From IMG/VR virus record IMGVR_UViG_3300027706_000003, positions 1 to 46,680 of that record: DNA of 46,680 nucleotides. One strand, 5' to 3'. A program made the position numbers and the translations under genes. How positions within the stretch are numbered: the stretch's first letter is position 1; each line of letters starts with the position of its first letter. Shown here piece after piece: positions 40,922 through 46,680 of the stretch. Below the pieces are notes generated by a model that worked only from the letters and a program-made list of their open reading frames with translations, made no database searches and was not told the origin of the DNA. This DNA comes from a virus.

Positions 40922-41121
40922 TGCTTCCCTCGGGCTGAGCCGATCGGCTCGGGCACGATAAATCGGTATACCTGCTGGTGACCGCTTGGGGTAGAGATAT
41001 ACCAGGATTGGCCAGCGGGGTGCACCCGGAGCAGGACGACGAACGTCGAATCGGCATCGTTGAGGCGGAGCCTCCAAATAGAACCCGTGCCAGGGGCAGA
41101 TGGTTCGAGGAGGAAGGTCAT
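40918..41121 (-). CDS. Array member 13, MT[LF] small paralogue
   Basis: 67 residues: MTFLLEPSAPGTGSIWRLRL, then TFVVLLRVHPAGQSWYIS. EPSAPG and the W-containing strand align with the two relatives downstream. The start shares its first base with the previous stop. Confidence 0.65.
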   Translation of the reverse strand: MTFLLEPSAPGTGSIWRLRLNDADSTFVVLLRVHPAGQSWYISTPSGHQQVYRFIVPEPIGSARGKQ

Positions 41122-41318
41122 CAGGTGTCCTCATGACATGGGCAGACGCACCGGTCGGCGAGGCAGAGCTCGGCCGGGTCGTCGGTGCCGCACTTGGCGC
41201 ACCACGCACCTGGCCAGCCGGACCACCAGTGATCGCCCACGGGCTCGCCGTGGAGCGAGAACTGCGCCGGGCAGGGCTGCGCATGGTCAACGTGGCAGGT
41301 AGGGATATGGATCATCAT
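41121..41318 (-). CDS. Array member 12, Cys-rich zinc-binding-like protein
   Basis: 65 residues, not of the MT[LF] type. Cysteines in WCAKCG and C-x4-C-x-C-x-C near the end, with several His, suggest one or two zinc sites. It resembles small Cys-rich proteins common in phages. ATGA overlap with the previous stop. Confidence 0.6.
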   Translation of the reverse strand: MMIHIPTCHVDHAQPCPAQFSLHGEPVGDHWWSGWPGAWCAKCGTDDPAELCLADRCVCPCHEDT

Positions 41319-41488
41319 GGGCGATCCTCGTCAGATGGGGAGTCTCTAAGACTAATCACGCCAAACGGAGTGTAGTAGCAGCAACCCCATAAAGCGATCC
41401 AAAGCAAGTCGTTGCTCGGTTTAGGTACAGCCACATTGCGATACATTACCCAAAAGCCTGAGCCTCCGCGATCAAAGGTCAGTGTCAT
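41315..41488 (-). CDS. Array member 11, MT[LF] small paralogue
   Basis: 57 residues: MTLTFDRGGSGFWVMYRN, then LLWIALWGCCYYTPFG and an acidic end. It overlaps the preceding gene by 17 bases, longer than the usual ATGA overlap. Confidence 0.6.
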   Translation of the reverse strand: MTLTFDRGGSGFWVMYRNVAVPKPSNDLLWIALWGCCYYTPFGVISLRDSPSDEDRP

Positions 41489-41693
41489 AACCGAGGCCTC
41501 CGGGGGCGCGGGGCGTGTCGCCGGCGACGAAGACGGCCGTGCGCTGACCCGGACCATGTTCGGTGCAGCGGAGGATACACAAGGCCTCCAGGGCGGTGAG
41601 CGTGCAGCCGGCGGGCGCGACGTGGTTGTGGAGGACGATGGCGACGCCGCGCTCCCCGCGGAGGCCGACGACGGCGCAGCAGCGGAAGGTCAT
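41472..41693 (-). CDS. Array member 10, small protein
   Basis: 73 residues beginning MTFRCCAVVGLRGERGVAIVLHN. The first two strands could be related to the MT[LF] family but the Trp is missing, and the rest (LEALCILRCTEHG) differs. Start overlaps the previous stop (ATGA). Confidence 0.55.
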   Translation of the reverse strand: MTFRCCAVVGLRGERGVAIVLHNHVAPAGCTLTALEALCILRCTEHGPGQRTAVFVAGDTPRAPGGLGYDTDL

Positions 41694-41953
41694 GCGGGTG
41701 CCTTGGCGTCGCCTCCAGCAGGTGCCTTGCAGGGGGCCGACGCGGTGCCGTGCGGTTCGCCAAAGAGCCACGACGCGGCGAGGCGATGGCGCTCGAAGAG
41801 GAGGATGGCGACGGTAGGCGGTGCGTCGGCCGGGTAGTGTGCCCACTCGAACACGACAAACGGGAACCAGCCAGCCTCCGGGAAGCGGCCGGGGGCCTCG
41901 GCCTTGTAGCACACGAGGCGGGCGCCGCGGATCACGGACAGTGTCATGGTCAT
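41690..41953 (-). CDS. Array member 9, small protein
   Basis: 87 residues beginning MTMTLSVIRGARLVCYKAE, with WFPFVVFEWAHYP and HRLAASWLFGEPHG. Aromatic and strand-rich, plausibly a long, diverged relative of the array. ATGA overlap with the previous gene. Confidence 0.55.
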   Translation of the reverse strand: MTMTLSVIRGARLVCYKAEAPGRFPEAGWFPFVVFEWAHYPADAPPTVAILLFERHRLAASWLFGEPHGTASAPCKAPAGGDAKAPA

Positions 41954-42141
41954 GCGGGGGCCTCGAAGGTGTAGGTAGTATGCCGGCTCGCACCCGGCGG
42001 ACGCACGGTAATCACCGTGGCTTCCCACGCCTTGGCGTCGAAGGCCAGGACTAACCCCCGGTCGTCCCAGCGGAGTGATGGCGCGCAGACGGCGCGGACG
42101 CGCGCCGAGTAGAGCGGGTCGTACTGGAGGCGGAGCGTCAT
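41950..42141 (-). CDS. Array member 8, MT[LF] small paralogue
   Basis: 63 residues: MTLRLQYDPLYSARVRAVC, then LRWDDRGLVLAFDAKAWEATVI in two strands. Divergent member; the family Trp is displaced. ATGA overlap with the previous gene. Confidence 0.55.
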   Translation of the reverse strand: MTLRLQYDPLYSARVRAVCAPSLRWDDRGLVLAFDAKAWEATVITVRPPGASRHTTYTFEAPA

Positions 42142-42317
42142 CGTTCTGGAAAATGGATCACCAAAGCCCCTTGGGAGGCAAAGTTTCTCCTCGTGGCATA
42201 CCAGACAGACGCCATGTACCAGACAGTCTCGGACATACTCAGATGAACAGACATTGCGCGATTGGCGATGGTGATCCACCCCGTGTCTGGCGCCCATGTC
42301 GTGAGGCGAAAGGTCAT
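42138..42317 (-). CDS. Array member 7, MT[LF] small paralogue
   Basis: 59 residues: MTFRLTTWAPDTGWITIANR then ETVWYMASVWYATRR. Typical member with a two-strand start and a WY motif in the second half. ATGA overlap. Confidence 0.65.
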   Translation of the reverse strand: MTFRLTTWAPDTGWITIANRAMSVHLSMSETVWYMASVWYATRRNFASQGALVIHFPER

Positions 42318-42514
42318 CGTCCGGCCCTGGGGTGGGCAGTGTAGCGGTACATGCACGTGGGTGCGTACCATACGAGGTCGCCGGTGTCCTCTTCGAGCTT
42401 GAGTAAATCCCGAACGAAGTCACCCCGGAGATAGCTCCGAGAGTCGTGGGGGCGAAGGACCCATACAACCGTTTTCCCCTTGGCGTTGCGTTCGGCTTGG
42501 ACGCGGAGGGTCAT
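42314..42514 (-). CDS. Array member 6, MT[LF] small paralogue
   Basis: 66 residues: MTLRVQAERNAKGKTVVWVLRP, a charged helix-like middle, then GDLVWYAPTCMYRYT. The VVWVLRP strand matches AVWLLRP of members 14 and 16. ATGA overlap. Confidence 0.65.
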   Translation of the reverse strand: MTLRVQAERNAKGKTVVWVLRPHDSRSYLRGDFVRDLLKLEEDTGDLVWYAPTCMYRYTAHPRAGR

Positions 42515-42747
42515 GGGGCGTCTCCTTGGGCAATACAGTCGCAGAGCGAAAGGCGTCCCGCAAAGTAGAGGCAGCCGCCCCGAACACCGAGGTGCGGGCA
42601 GTACTGGAGTATGCGGATGTCGAGTGTCTGCGACAAGGGCTCGACGTGCGCGCGCCAGTGGCAACCGCACGCGAAGTAGACATGGACCGTGGGTCGTGGT
42701 TCGGTGTCTACTTCGATCACGGTTCCGCGAATTCCAAGATCAGTCAT
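42511..42747 (-). CDS. Array member 5, Cys-rich protein
   Basis: 78 residues with six cysteines, including FACGCHW near residue 27 and LCDC near the end; possible zinc-binding fold. Starts MTDLGIRGTVIEVD, so it may be a diverged relative or an unrelated gene inserted into the array. ATGA overlap. Confidence 0.6.
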   Translation of the reverse strand: MTDLGIRGTVIEVDTEPRPTVHVYFACGCHWRAHVEPLSQTLDIRILQYCPHLGVRGGCLYFAGRLSLCDCIAQGDAP

Positions 42748-42941
42748 GGGGTATCCTCCAGCAGGGGAAACGGACGGGCGTGCGGGCTGGTGAGGCGAAA
42801 CTTCACGCTCACGTCGTCCGGGACGCTGCACGAGAACACGGCGTACCATTGAGTTGTGGGGGAGAGTCGCCCCCGGTCGCGCTCCGTGGCCTCGATCCAC
42901 CACGTCTCTGTCGTGGCGGAATACTTGAGTTTGAGGGTCAT
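42744..42941 (-). CDS. Array member 4, MT[LF] small paralogue
   Basis: 65 residues: MTLKLKYSATTETWWIEATERDR, then QWYAVFSCSVPDD and VKFRLTSP. Closely parallels member 3 (MTLTFAYSPATMAWWIDVADRR), the clearest neighbouring pair. ATGA overlap. Confidence 0.7.
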   Translation of the reverse strand: MTLKLKYSATTETWWIEATERDRGRLSPTTQWYAVFSCSVPDDVSVKFRLTSPHARPFPLLEDTP

Positions 42942-43123
42942 CGGTTGCCGCGCAGGGACTCGTCTGGGCGGGGGAACCGGATGACACCTGCCCATGGGAA
43001 GGCCGCCGTCTTCGGAACGAACCACGTGACGGTTTGTCCGTCGAGGAGCACCCTCTGGCGACGGTCGGCGACGTCGATCCACCACGCCATCGTTGCTGGC
43101 GAGTAGGCGAAGGTGAGGGTCAT
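42938..43123 (-). CDS. Array member 3, MT[LF] small paralogue
   Basis: 61 residues: MTLTFAYSP, then MAWWIDVADRRQRVLLDGQ and VTWFVPK, with a basic end. Typical MT[LF]/WW member. Its ATG overlaps a stop in the frame that member 2 should end in. Confidence 0.7.
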   Translation of the reverse strand: MTLTFAYSPATMAWWIDVADRRQRVLLDGQTVTWFVPKTAAFPWAGVIRFPRPDESLRGNR

Positions 43124-43331
43124 GTAGGCGAGCCTCTTAAAGCCGGTCTGATCCCGGCCGTCGCCGAGTACGGTGTACTCGTGGTGCGCGCGGCGCCACG
43201 TGCGCGTGGGAACGAGGCAGACGGCGGAGGCGTGGGCGCCGGAAGTAGATGAGGCAGTCGCCATGAATAGTGGCAGGAAGGTGTATCCAGGCGACCTTCC
43301 CGTCCTGTGAGGCTCCGAGAGTGAGGGTTAT
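43120..43331 (-). pseudogene. Array member 2, MT[LF] paralogue with ATA in place of the start and a likely frameshift
   Basis: At the junction with member 1 the sequence is ATAACC where other junctions have ATGACC: the expected start is ATA, and the upstream stop is TAA instead of TGA. The first ~30 residues (TLTLGASQDGKVAWIHLP) are clearly family-like, then the frame becomes Arg/Pro-rich and ends at 43137. The frame that gives the normal ATGA junction to member 3 is a different one, so a -1 shift seems to have occurred. It is either a decayed copy or sequencing error. Confidence 0.6.
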
Positions 43332-43489
43332 GGGGTAGGCCTCCCAAAGACTGTCTCCCGACCGTCGCCGGGTACGGTGTACCAGCGAAACTCGGCGGGG
43401 GCGAACCACGCCGCATAGGCTTGCCATGCGGTTCCCCAGAATCGGACATGGACGCGGCCGTCGTAGCCACGTTCGAGGCGGAAGGTCAT
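43328..43489 (-). CDS. Array member 1, MT[LF] small paralogue
   Basis: 53 residues: MTFRLERGYDGRVHVRFWGTA, then AWFAPAEFRWYTVPGDGRE. First member of the array; the ATGA overlaps the stop of the VWA gene, tying the array to the MoxR/VWA pair. A strand resembling EFRWYTVPGDGR also occurs in a shifted frame within member 2. Confidence 0.65.
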   Translation of the reverse strand: MTFRLERGYDGRVHVRFWGTAWQAYAAWFAPAEFRWYTVPGDGRETVFGRPTP

Positions 43490-44718
43490 GGGTAGCCTCC
43501 CAAGTGCGCCAGCAGGCGCGGACGCCACGAAAGGCGCCAGCGACCGTGCTGGGTGAGGAACACGGCGAGTGGCACGGGGGGCGCGGGGGGCGCGTCGGCG
43601 CACTCGCCGTCCGTCACGTGGACCAGAAGGTCGTACTGGGCGAGGGCGGGGGCCTGGTAGAGGGGCCCGAAGCGCGTGCCGCCCGTGCCAGGGTCGCGGA
43701 GGCCGCAGCGAGAGCGCTGAGGTCGCGACGGCGGACCGTCGCTATGGACGCACCACTCAACGTCGGCGATGCGCTCGAGTGCGGCGCAGGCCCGCGCGAG
43801 CGTCAAGGTTTCGGGCTCCATGCTGCCCGAGCGGTCAAGCGCCACGAGGATGCGGCCGCGCCGCGTTCGCCCCGAGCCCGGAAGGATCGGGTCGGTGATG
43901 TAGCGGTGCGCGCGGCGCCACGTGCGGGTGCGCATGAGGCGCGCCGTGCCGAGTGCCTGAAAGAGGACGGCCGCGAGGCGGACGGCAGGATCCGGGGGTG
44001 CCGGGGGAAGCGGGGCGCACGGACGAGAGCCGTCTCCAGGCGGGACGGCAGGGCCAAGGCCAAGGAGTTTGTCCTTGCACGTGGCGTCGTCGGCGATGGC
44101 GCGGCGGGCGCCATAGCGCTCGACCGCCTCCGTGGCGCGGTCATACTCGCCGCCCTCGGGGCCTTGTTGATCGCAGGTGCCGGGACCGTCGCCCCGATCG
44201 TCGCCCTCCGGGGTGTCGCCCTCGGAGTCGTCGTCGTCATCGTCGTCGCTCGAGGGATCAGGGATAACGTCGTACCATTGCCGCCAGGTGGGGCGCTCGC
44301 AGGGGGCGAGGGAGCGCCAGGGCTCTCTTGTGGCGTCAACCACGGGAAGCGAGGCGCAGAGCGTAGGCAACAGTGTGTTGATCCTCAGGTCCCGCGCTAG
44401 GTTGAGTTTGTGCGGGTTTGCCCGGTCGAGGTCGGGCGGCGCTGCCAGGTCGCCAGCGGCAACATGGAGAAGCTCATGACGGATGACATCGGCAACGACG
44501 TGCGCCGGGACATCGGCGAAGGATGGGAGTATGGCGACCGTATAGCGGCCCGTCTGGTCGAGCGTGGTACGGGCGAAGTACTTGAGGCGGCCCTTTCTCG
44601 TCAATGGCGGGGGATCGAGCGCGACAAGGCGCGGGCGAAGCCATGCGATAGCGCTTGGGGGAAGGCCGCCGTCCGCTGCGTGGGCAAGAATCGTGGAAAT
44701 CGCACGTTCGTGGATCAT
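43486..44718 (-). CDS. Putative metallopeptidase with VWA domain (DUF2201-like)
   Basis: 410 residues. The N-terminal domain carries VIRHELLHVAAGD (HELLH at 81-85), a zinc-peptidase signature. An acidic linker with seven Asp in a row (about 158-164) follows, then a VWA-like domain with the metal-site motif LVALDRSGSM (291-300) and VTDGE (368-372). This is the layout of DUF2201 proteins, which are usually encoded beside MoxR ATPases. The substrate is unknown. Confidence 0.75.
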   Translation of the reverse strand: MIHERAISTILAHAADGGLPPSAIAWLRPRLVALDPPPLTRKGRLKYFARTTLDQTGRYTVAILPSFADVPAHVVADVIRHELLHVAAGDLAAPPDLDRANPHKLNLARDLRINTLLPTLCASLPVVDATREPWRSLAPCERPTWRQWYDVIPDPSSDDDDDDDSEGDTPEGDDRGDGPGTCDQQGPEGGEYDRATEAVERYGARRAIADDATCKDKLLGLGPAVPPGDGSRPCAPLPPAPPDPAVRLAAVLFQALGTARLMRTRTWRRAHRYITDPILPGSGRTRRGRILVALDRSGSMEPETLTLARACAALERIADVEWCVHSDGPPSRPQRSRCGLRDPGTGGTRFGPLYQAPALAQYDLLVHVTDGECADAPPAPPVPLAVFLTQHGRWRLSWRPRLLAHLGGYP

Positions 44719-45827
44719 GCAGGATCCTTCTGTCGGCGGTCAAGCTCTTTGAGGGTGGCAAAGAGCTTGGCAAGGCGCTCGGAGGCCTCGGCGTCGTTGT
44801 CGAGGGGCCAGCCGACGACGTCGACGGCTGCGCCGCCCGTGCGGGATAGCTCTTCTGTGATCCACTTTCGAATGGTGTCTTGCCATTCAAAGAGGATGTC
44901 CCTGGACGTGCCTTCGGCGACGCGGCGGAGAGCGATGGCATACGCGTCGGCACAGCCATGCTGCAAGAACATAGCGCCCCCGGCGGCGACCAGGTCGGCA
45001 AGTGGCATCGACTCTGCCAAGGCGATCGCGGTCTCTCGGTCGCGGTCAAGTGCCGCCCCCAGGTCGGGCGGCACAGCGTCGCGCGCGAGCAGTAGGTCCC
45101 GGACCGGGGCGTGCCAGCGCTCCGCGAAGAGACCGCGGAGCAGGGCCTCGAAGCAGGCCGCATCGGGCTCGCCGTGTTCGTCGCGGGGTAGAAGTGCCGC
45201 GAGCGCTGCGGCCTCGCATACGGTGCGCGGGCAGGGGTCGCCTACGGGGGGCTGCGGGGCGTGTCCGAGGTCAGCGAACGCTGTGAGCGAGGCTGTAGGG
45301 ACGCGCAGGTGTTGTGCGACGTAGGACCAATCGGCCCCAAGCGGGAGCCATAGCATCCGCCGGGCCAGTGCGAGTCGGAGCTCGTCGGCGTGCCAGGCGT
45401 CGTCCATCGTCGGTTGCATGGCGACAATGATGCGGGTATCGCCATGCAACTCTATGCTCTGGTACCGGCGCTCCCATAGGAGCGAGAGCATGGCGCCGGC
45501 TGTGGCAGGCGCCGTATCAAGCGCTTTGTCGAATTCATCGACAAAGAGCACCGCGCCGGGCTGCATACAGCGGGCAAGTTGTGGAAGCGCCAAGAACTCT
45601 ACACGCTCCGCGCCTGCGCGTCCGCGTGGGCGCGGTAGTGCTAGGTCCTCAGGCAGCAACGCTTGTGCATGGAGGACCACTACGTCACGTCCCTCGGCGG
45701 CTGCCCAGGCGCGGACTCGCGCGGTCTTGCCCGAGCCGGACGGGCCGATCAGGCACGGCACAAGGGCTTCGCGGGACTCCCCCTGCCGCTGCCACGTTAC
45801 GTGGACAAGCATTTCTATGGTATTCAT
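44715..45827 (-). CDS. MoxR-like AAA+ ATPase
   Basis: 370 residues from the ATG at 45827, preceded by AGGAG. Walker A GPSGSGKT (28-35) and Walker B VLFVDEFD (94-101) with a RIIVAMQPT sensor-like strand later are typical of MoxR-type AAA+ ATPases. These act as chaperones or metal/cofactor inserters with VWA partners. The stop overlaps the start of the VWA gene, so the two are probably co-translated. Confidence 0.78.
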   Translation of the reverse strand: MNTIEMLVHVTWQRQGESREALVPCLIGPSGSGKTARVRAWAAAEGRDVVVLHAQALLPEDLALPRPRGRAGAERVEFLALPQLARCMQPGAVLFVDEFDKALDTAPATAGAMLSLLWERRYQSIELHGDTRIIVAMQPTMDDAWHADELRLALARRMLWLPLGADWSYVAQHLRVPTASLTAFADLGHAPQPPVGDPCPRTVCEAAALAALLPRDEHGEPDAACFEALLRGLFAERWHAPVRDLLLARDAVPPDLGAALDRDRETAIALAESMPLADLVAAGGAMFLQHGCADAYAIALRRVAEGTSRDILFEWQDTIRKWITEELSRTGGAAVDVVGWPLDNDAEASERLAKLFATLKELDRRQKDPA

Positions 45828-46009
45828 TGAAGCTCCTGGTCGCGGAGCGCTTGGAGCGCGGCGAGCAACCGTCGCGCCGCGGCAAGCTCCTCGTTTACGA
45901 TCGTCTGAAATACCCTCGGAAGAGGGCCGAGCTCGCTGACGATCGTGGCAATCTCTTGATAGAGATTGCACAGCTCTTCTTCTGGGCTTGGTTGGACGGT
46001 GGTGGTCAT
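45824..46009 (-). CDS. Hypothetical small helical protein
   Basis: 61 residues: MTTTVQPSPEEELCNLYQEI, then a long Ala/Leu/Arg helix (NEELAAARRLLAALQALRDQ). Its end overlaps the MoxR start by four bases. No family recognised. Confidence 0.6.
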   Translation of the reverse strand: MTTTVQPSPEEELCNLYQEIATIVSELGPLPRVFQTIVNEELAAARRLLAALQALRDQELQ

Positions 46010-46034
46010 GGGCCCGCGATATAGTCCACAGGTG

Positions 46035-46319
46035 CTACCGCCGGAAGAGGGCCCGCCGACGGCGGGCCTCGAAGAGCCAGTGGTACACGTCCGTGTAATC
46101 AATTTGCGAACCGGAAGTGAGCGCTTCGTAAACCGCCCGGGCACGCCCGGGGGCCGGGCCGGTTTCACCGTCCCGAGGTAAATAACACAGGACCGCATGG
46201 ACCGCGTCCGGGTCCTCGAGGGTGTGCGCCGCCGCCCAGTACGCGCCCTGTCGGATGGCGTGGTACACGGCGTCATCCTCGAAGGATGAGTCATCGAAAT
46301 CCAGGATGGGTTGTGCCAT
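46035..46319 (-). CDS. Hypothetical acidic small protein
   Basis: 94 residues starting seven bases after GAGG (an ATG six bases earlier is possible). The N-terminus is acidic (ILDFDDSSFEDDAVYHAIRQG), the end basic (EARRRRALFRR). Helical; no family recognised. Confidence 0.55.
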   Translation of the reverse strand: MAQPILDFDDSSFEDDAVYHAIRQGAYWAAAHTLEDPDAVHAVLCYLPRDGETGPAPGRARAVYEALTSGSQIDYTDVYHWLFEARRRRALFRR

Positions 46320-46332
46320 GGTCATACCTCGC

Positions 46333-46551
46333 TTAGCGGGCGCGTAGCGCCGCCCGCACGTAGCCCGCAAGATACTCGGTCCGGCCGCGGAGCACGTCCG
46401 GGTCGGTGGCGTCTAGGGCCTCGTCGAGGAGGCCCGCCACGCGCTCTAGGCGCGCCTCGGCGCGGCGAAGAGCACGGCGGAGCGCATGGACCTGGTCCAG
46501 GTAGTAGGAGATCAGGTCTGCGGCGAGCGGGTCCAGCACCGGGTTTTCCAT
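46333..46551 (-). CDS. Hypothetical small helical protein, first of the leftward unit
   Basis: 72 residues of almost continuous helix (LISYYLDQVHALRRALRRAE, ERVAGLLDEALDATD), probably a coiled-coil dimer. No strong ribosome site precedes the ATG. Upstream on the closed genome lies the structured non-coding region, where the leftward promoter is expected. Confidence 0.6.
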   Translation of the reverse strand: MENPVLDPLAADLISYYLDQVHALRRALRRAEARLERVAGLLDEALDATDPDVLRGRTEYLAGYVRAALRAR

Positions 46552-46553
46552 GA

Positions 46554-46680
46554 CCGGCGGACCGTGCACGACGCGTGCCAGCGTGGCGCTCGAGGCGGGG
46601 CCTGGGGTGGCCGCCGCTCGGCTGTTGCGTTTGTGCCGCCCGGTGTTCGCCGTTTGTTCGCTTTTCCCGCGCAAGTTCGC
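46554..46680. repeat. Right copy of the 127-base terminal direct repeat
   Basis: Identical to bases 1-127. On the closed molecule the first leftward gene (start codon at 46551) therefore reads away from the non-coding region at 1-1353. Confidence 0.95.

Noticed and set aside
1-46680. Integrase, repressor-based lysogeny module, tRNA genes and single-subunit RNA polymerase
   Set aside because: None was recognised in any frame or by characteristic sequence; the RHH protein alone does not indicate lysogeny.

Overview
The window is one complete, circularly closing genome of a lytic, high-GC tailed phage, most likely a podovirus. The first 127 bases return exactly as the last 127, so the unit is about 46.55 kb. 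The virion genes are a terminase, portal, scaffold-like protein, capsid, several connector-like proteins and one large nozzle-like tail protein. No tape measure, tail tube or sheath was recognised. I see no integrase, repressor, tRNA or phage RNA polymerase, which suggests a virulent phage that uses host RNA polymerase. The host cannot be named from the sequence.

Layout. Bases 1-1353 (joined across the ends) are a structured non-coding region between two divergent transcription units. It holds a 60-base AT island, several families of inverted repeats, a 40-base direct repeat and 12-base iterons, and is a good candidate for a replication origin and control region. The rightward unit (about 1354-24538) runs RHH regulator, terminase small subunit, a terminase large subunit split into separate ATPase and nuclease genes, a run of tiny genes, GH108 endolysin with a holin candidate, portal, scaffold, capsid, connectors, a His-rich repeat fibre and the tail nozzle.

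The leftward unit (46551 down to 24640) is one almost uninterrupted chain of overlapping genes. In transcription order it has three small genes with a MoxR AAA+ ATPase and a metallopeptidase/VWA protein, then an array of 16 tiny start-stop-overlapping genes, many of them paralogues with an N-terminal MT[LF] strand and a W-containing second strand. Next come a Cas4-like nuclease, a Sak4-like ATPase, an SSB-like protein, a uracil-DNA-glycosylase/exonuclease/PolA fusion polymerase, a helicase-like ATPase, a metallophosphoesterase and nucleotide-metabolism genes. It ends with four genes whose order and sizes resemble the T7 ejection proteins gp13-gp14-gp15-gp16. The two units converge at 24538/24640.

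Eight copies of a roughly 42-base repeat with the palindromic core CATCCGGATG lie at gene boundaries. One lies in the gap that splits the terminase, one at the convergent junction, and others lengthen the 3' ends of two genes. The strongest candidates for something undescribed are the small-paralogue array behind the MoxR/VWA pair, the split terminase, and the repeat family.
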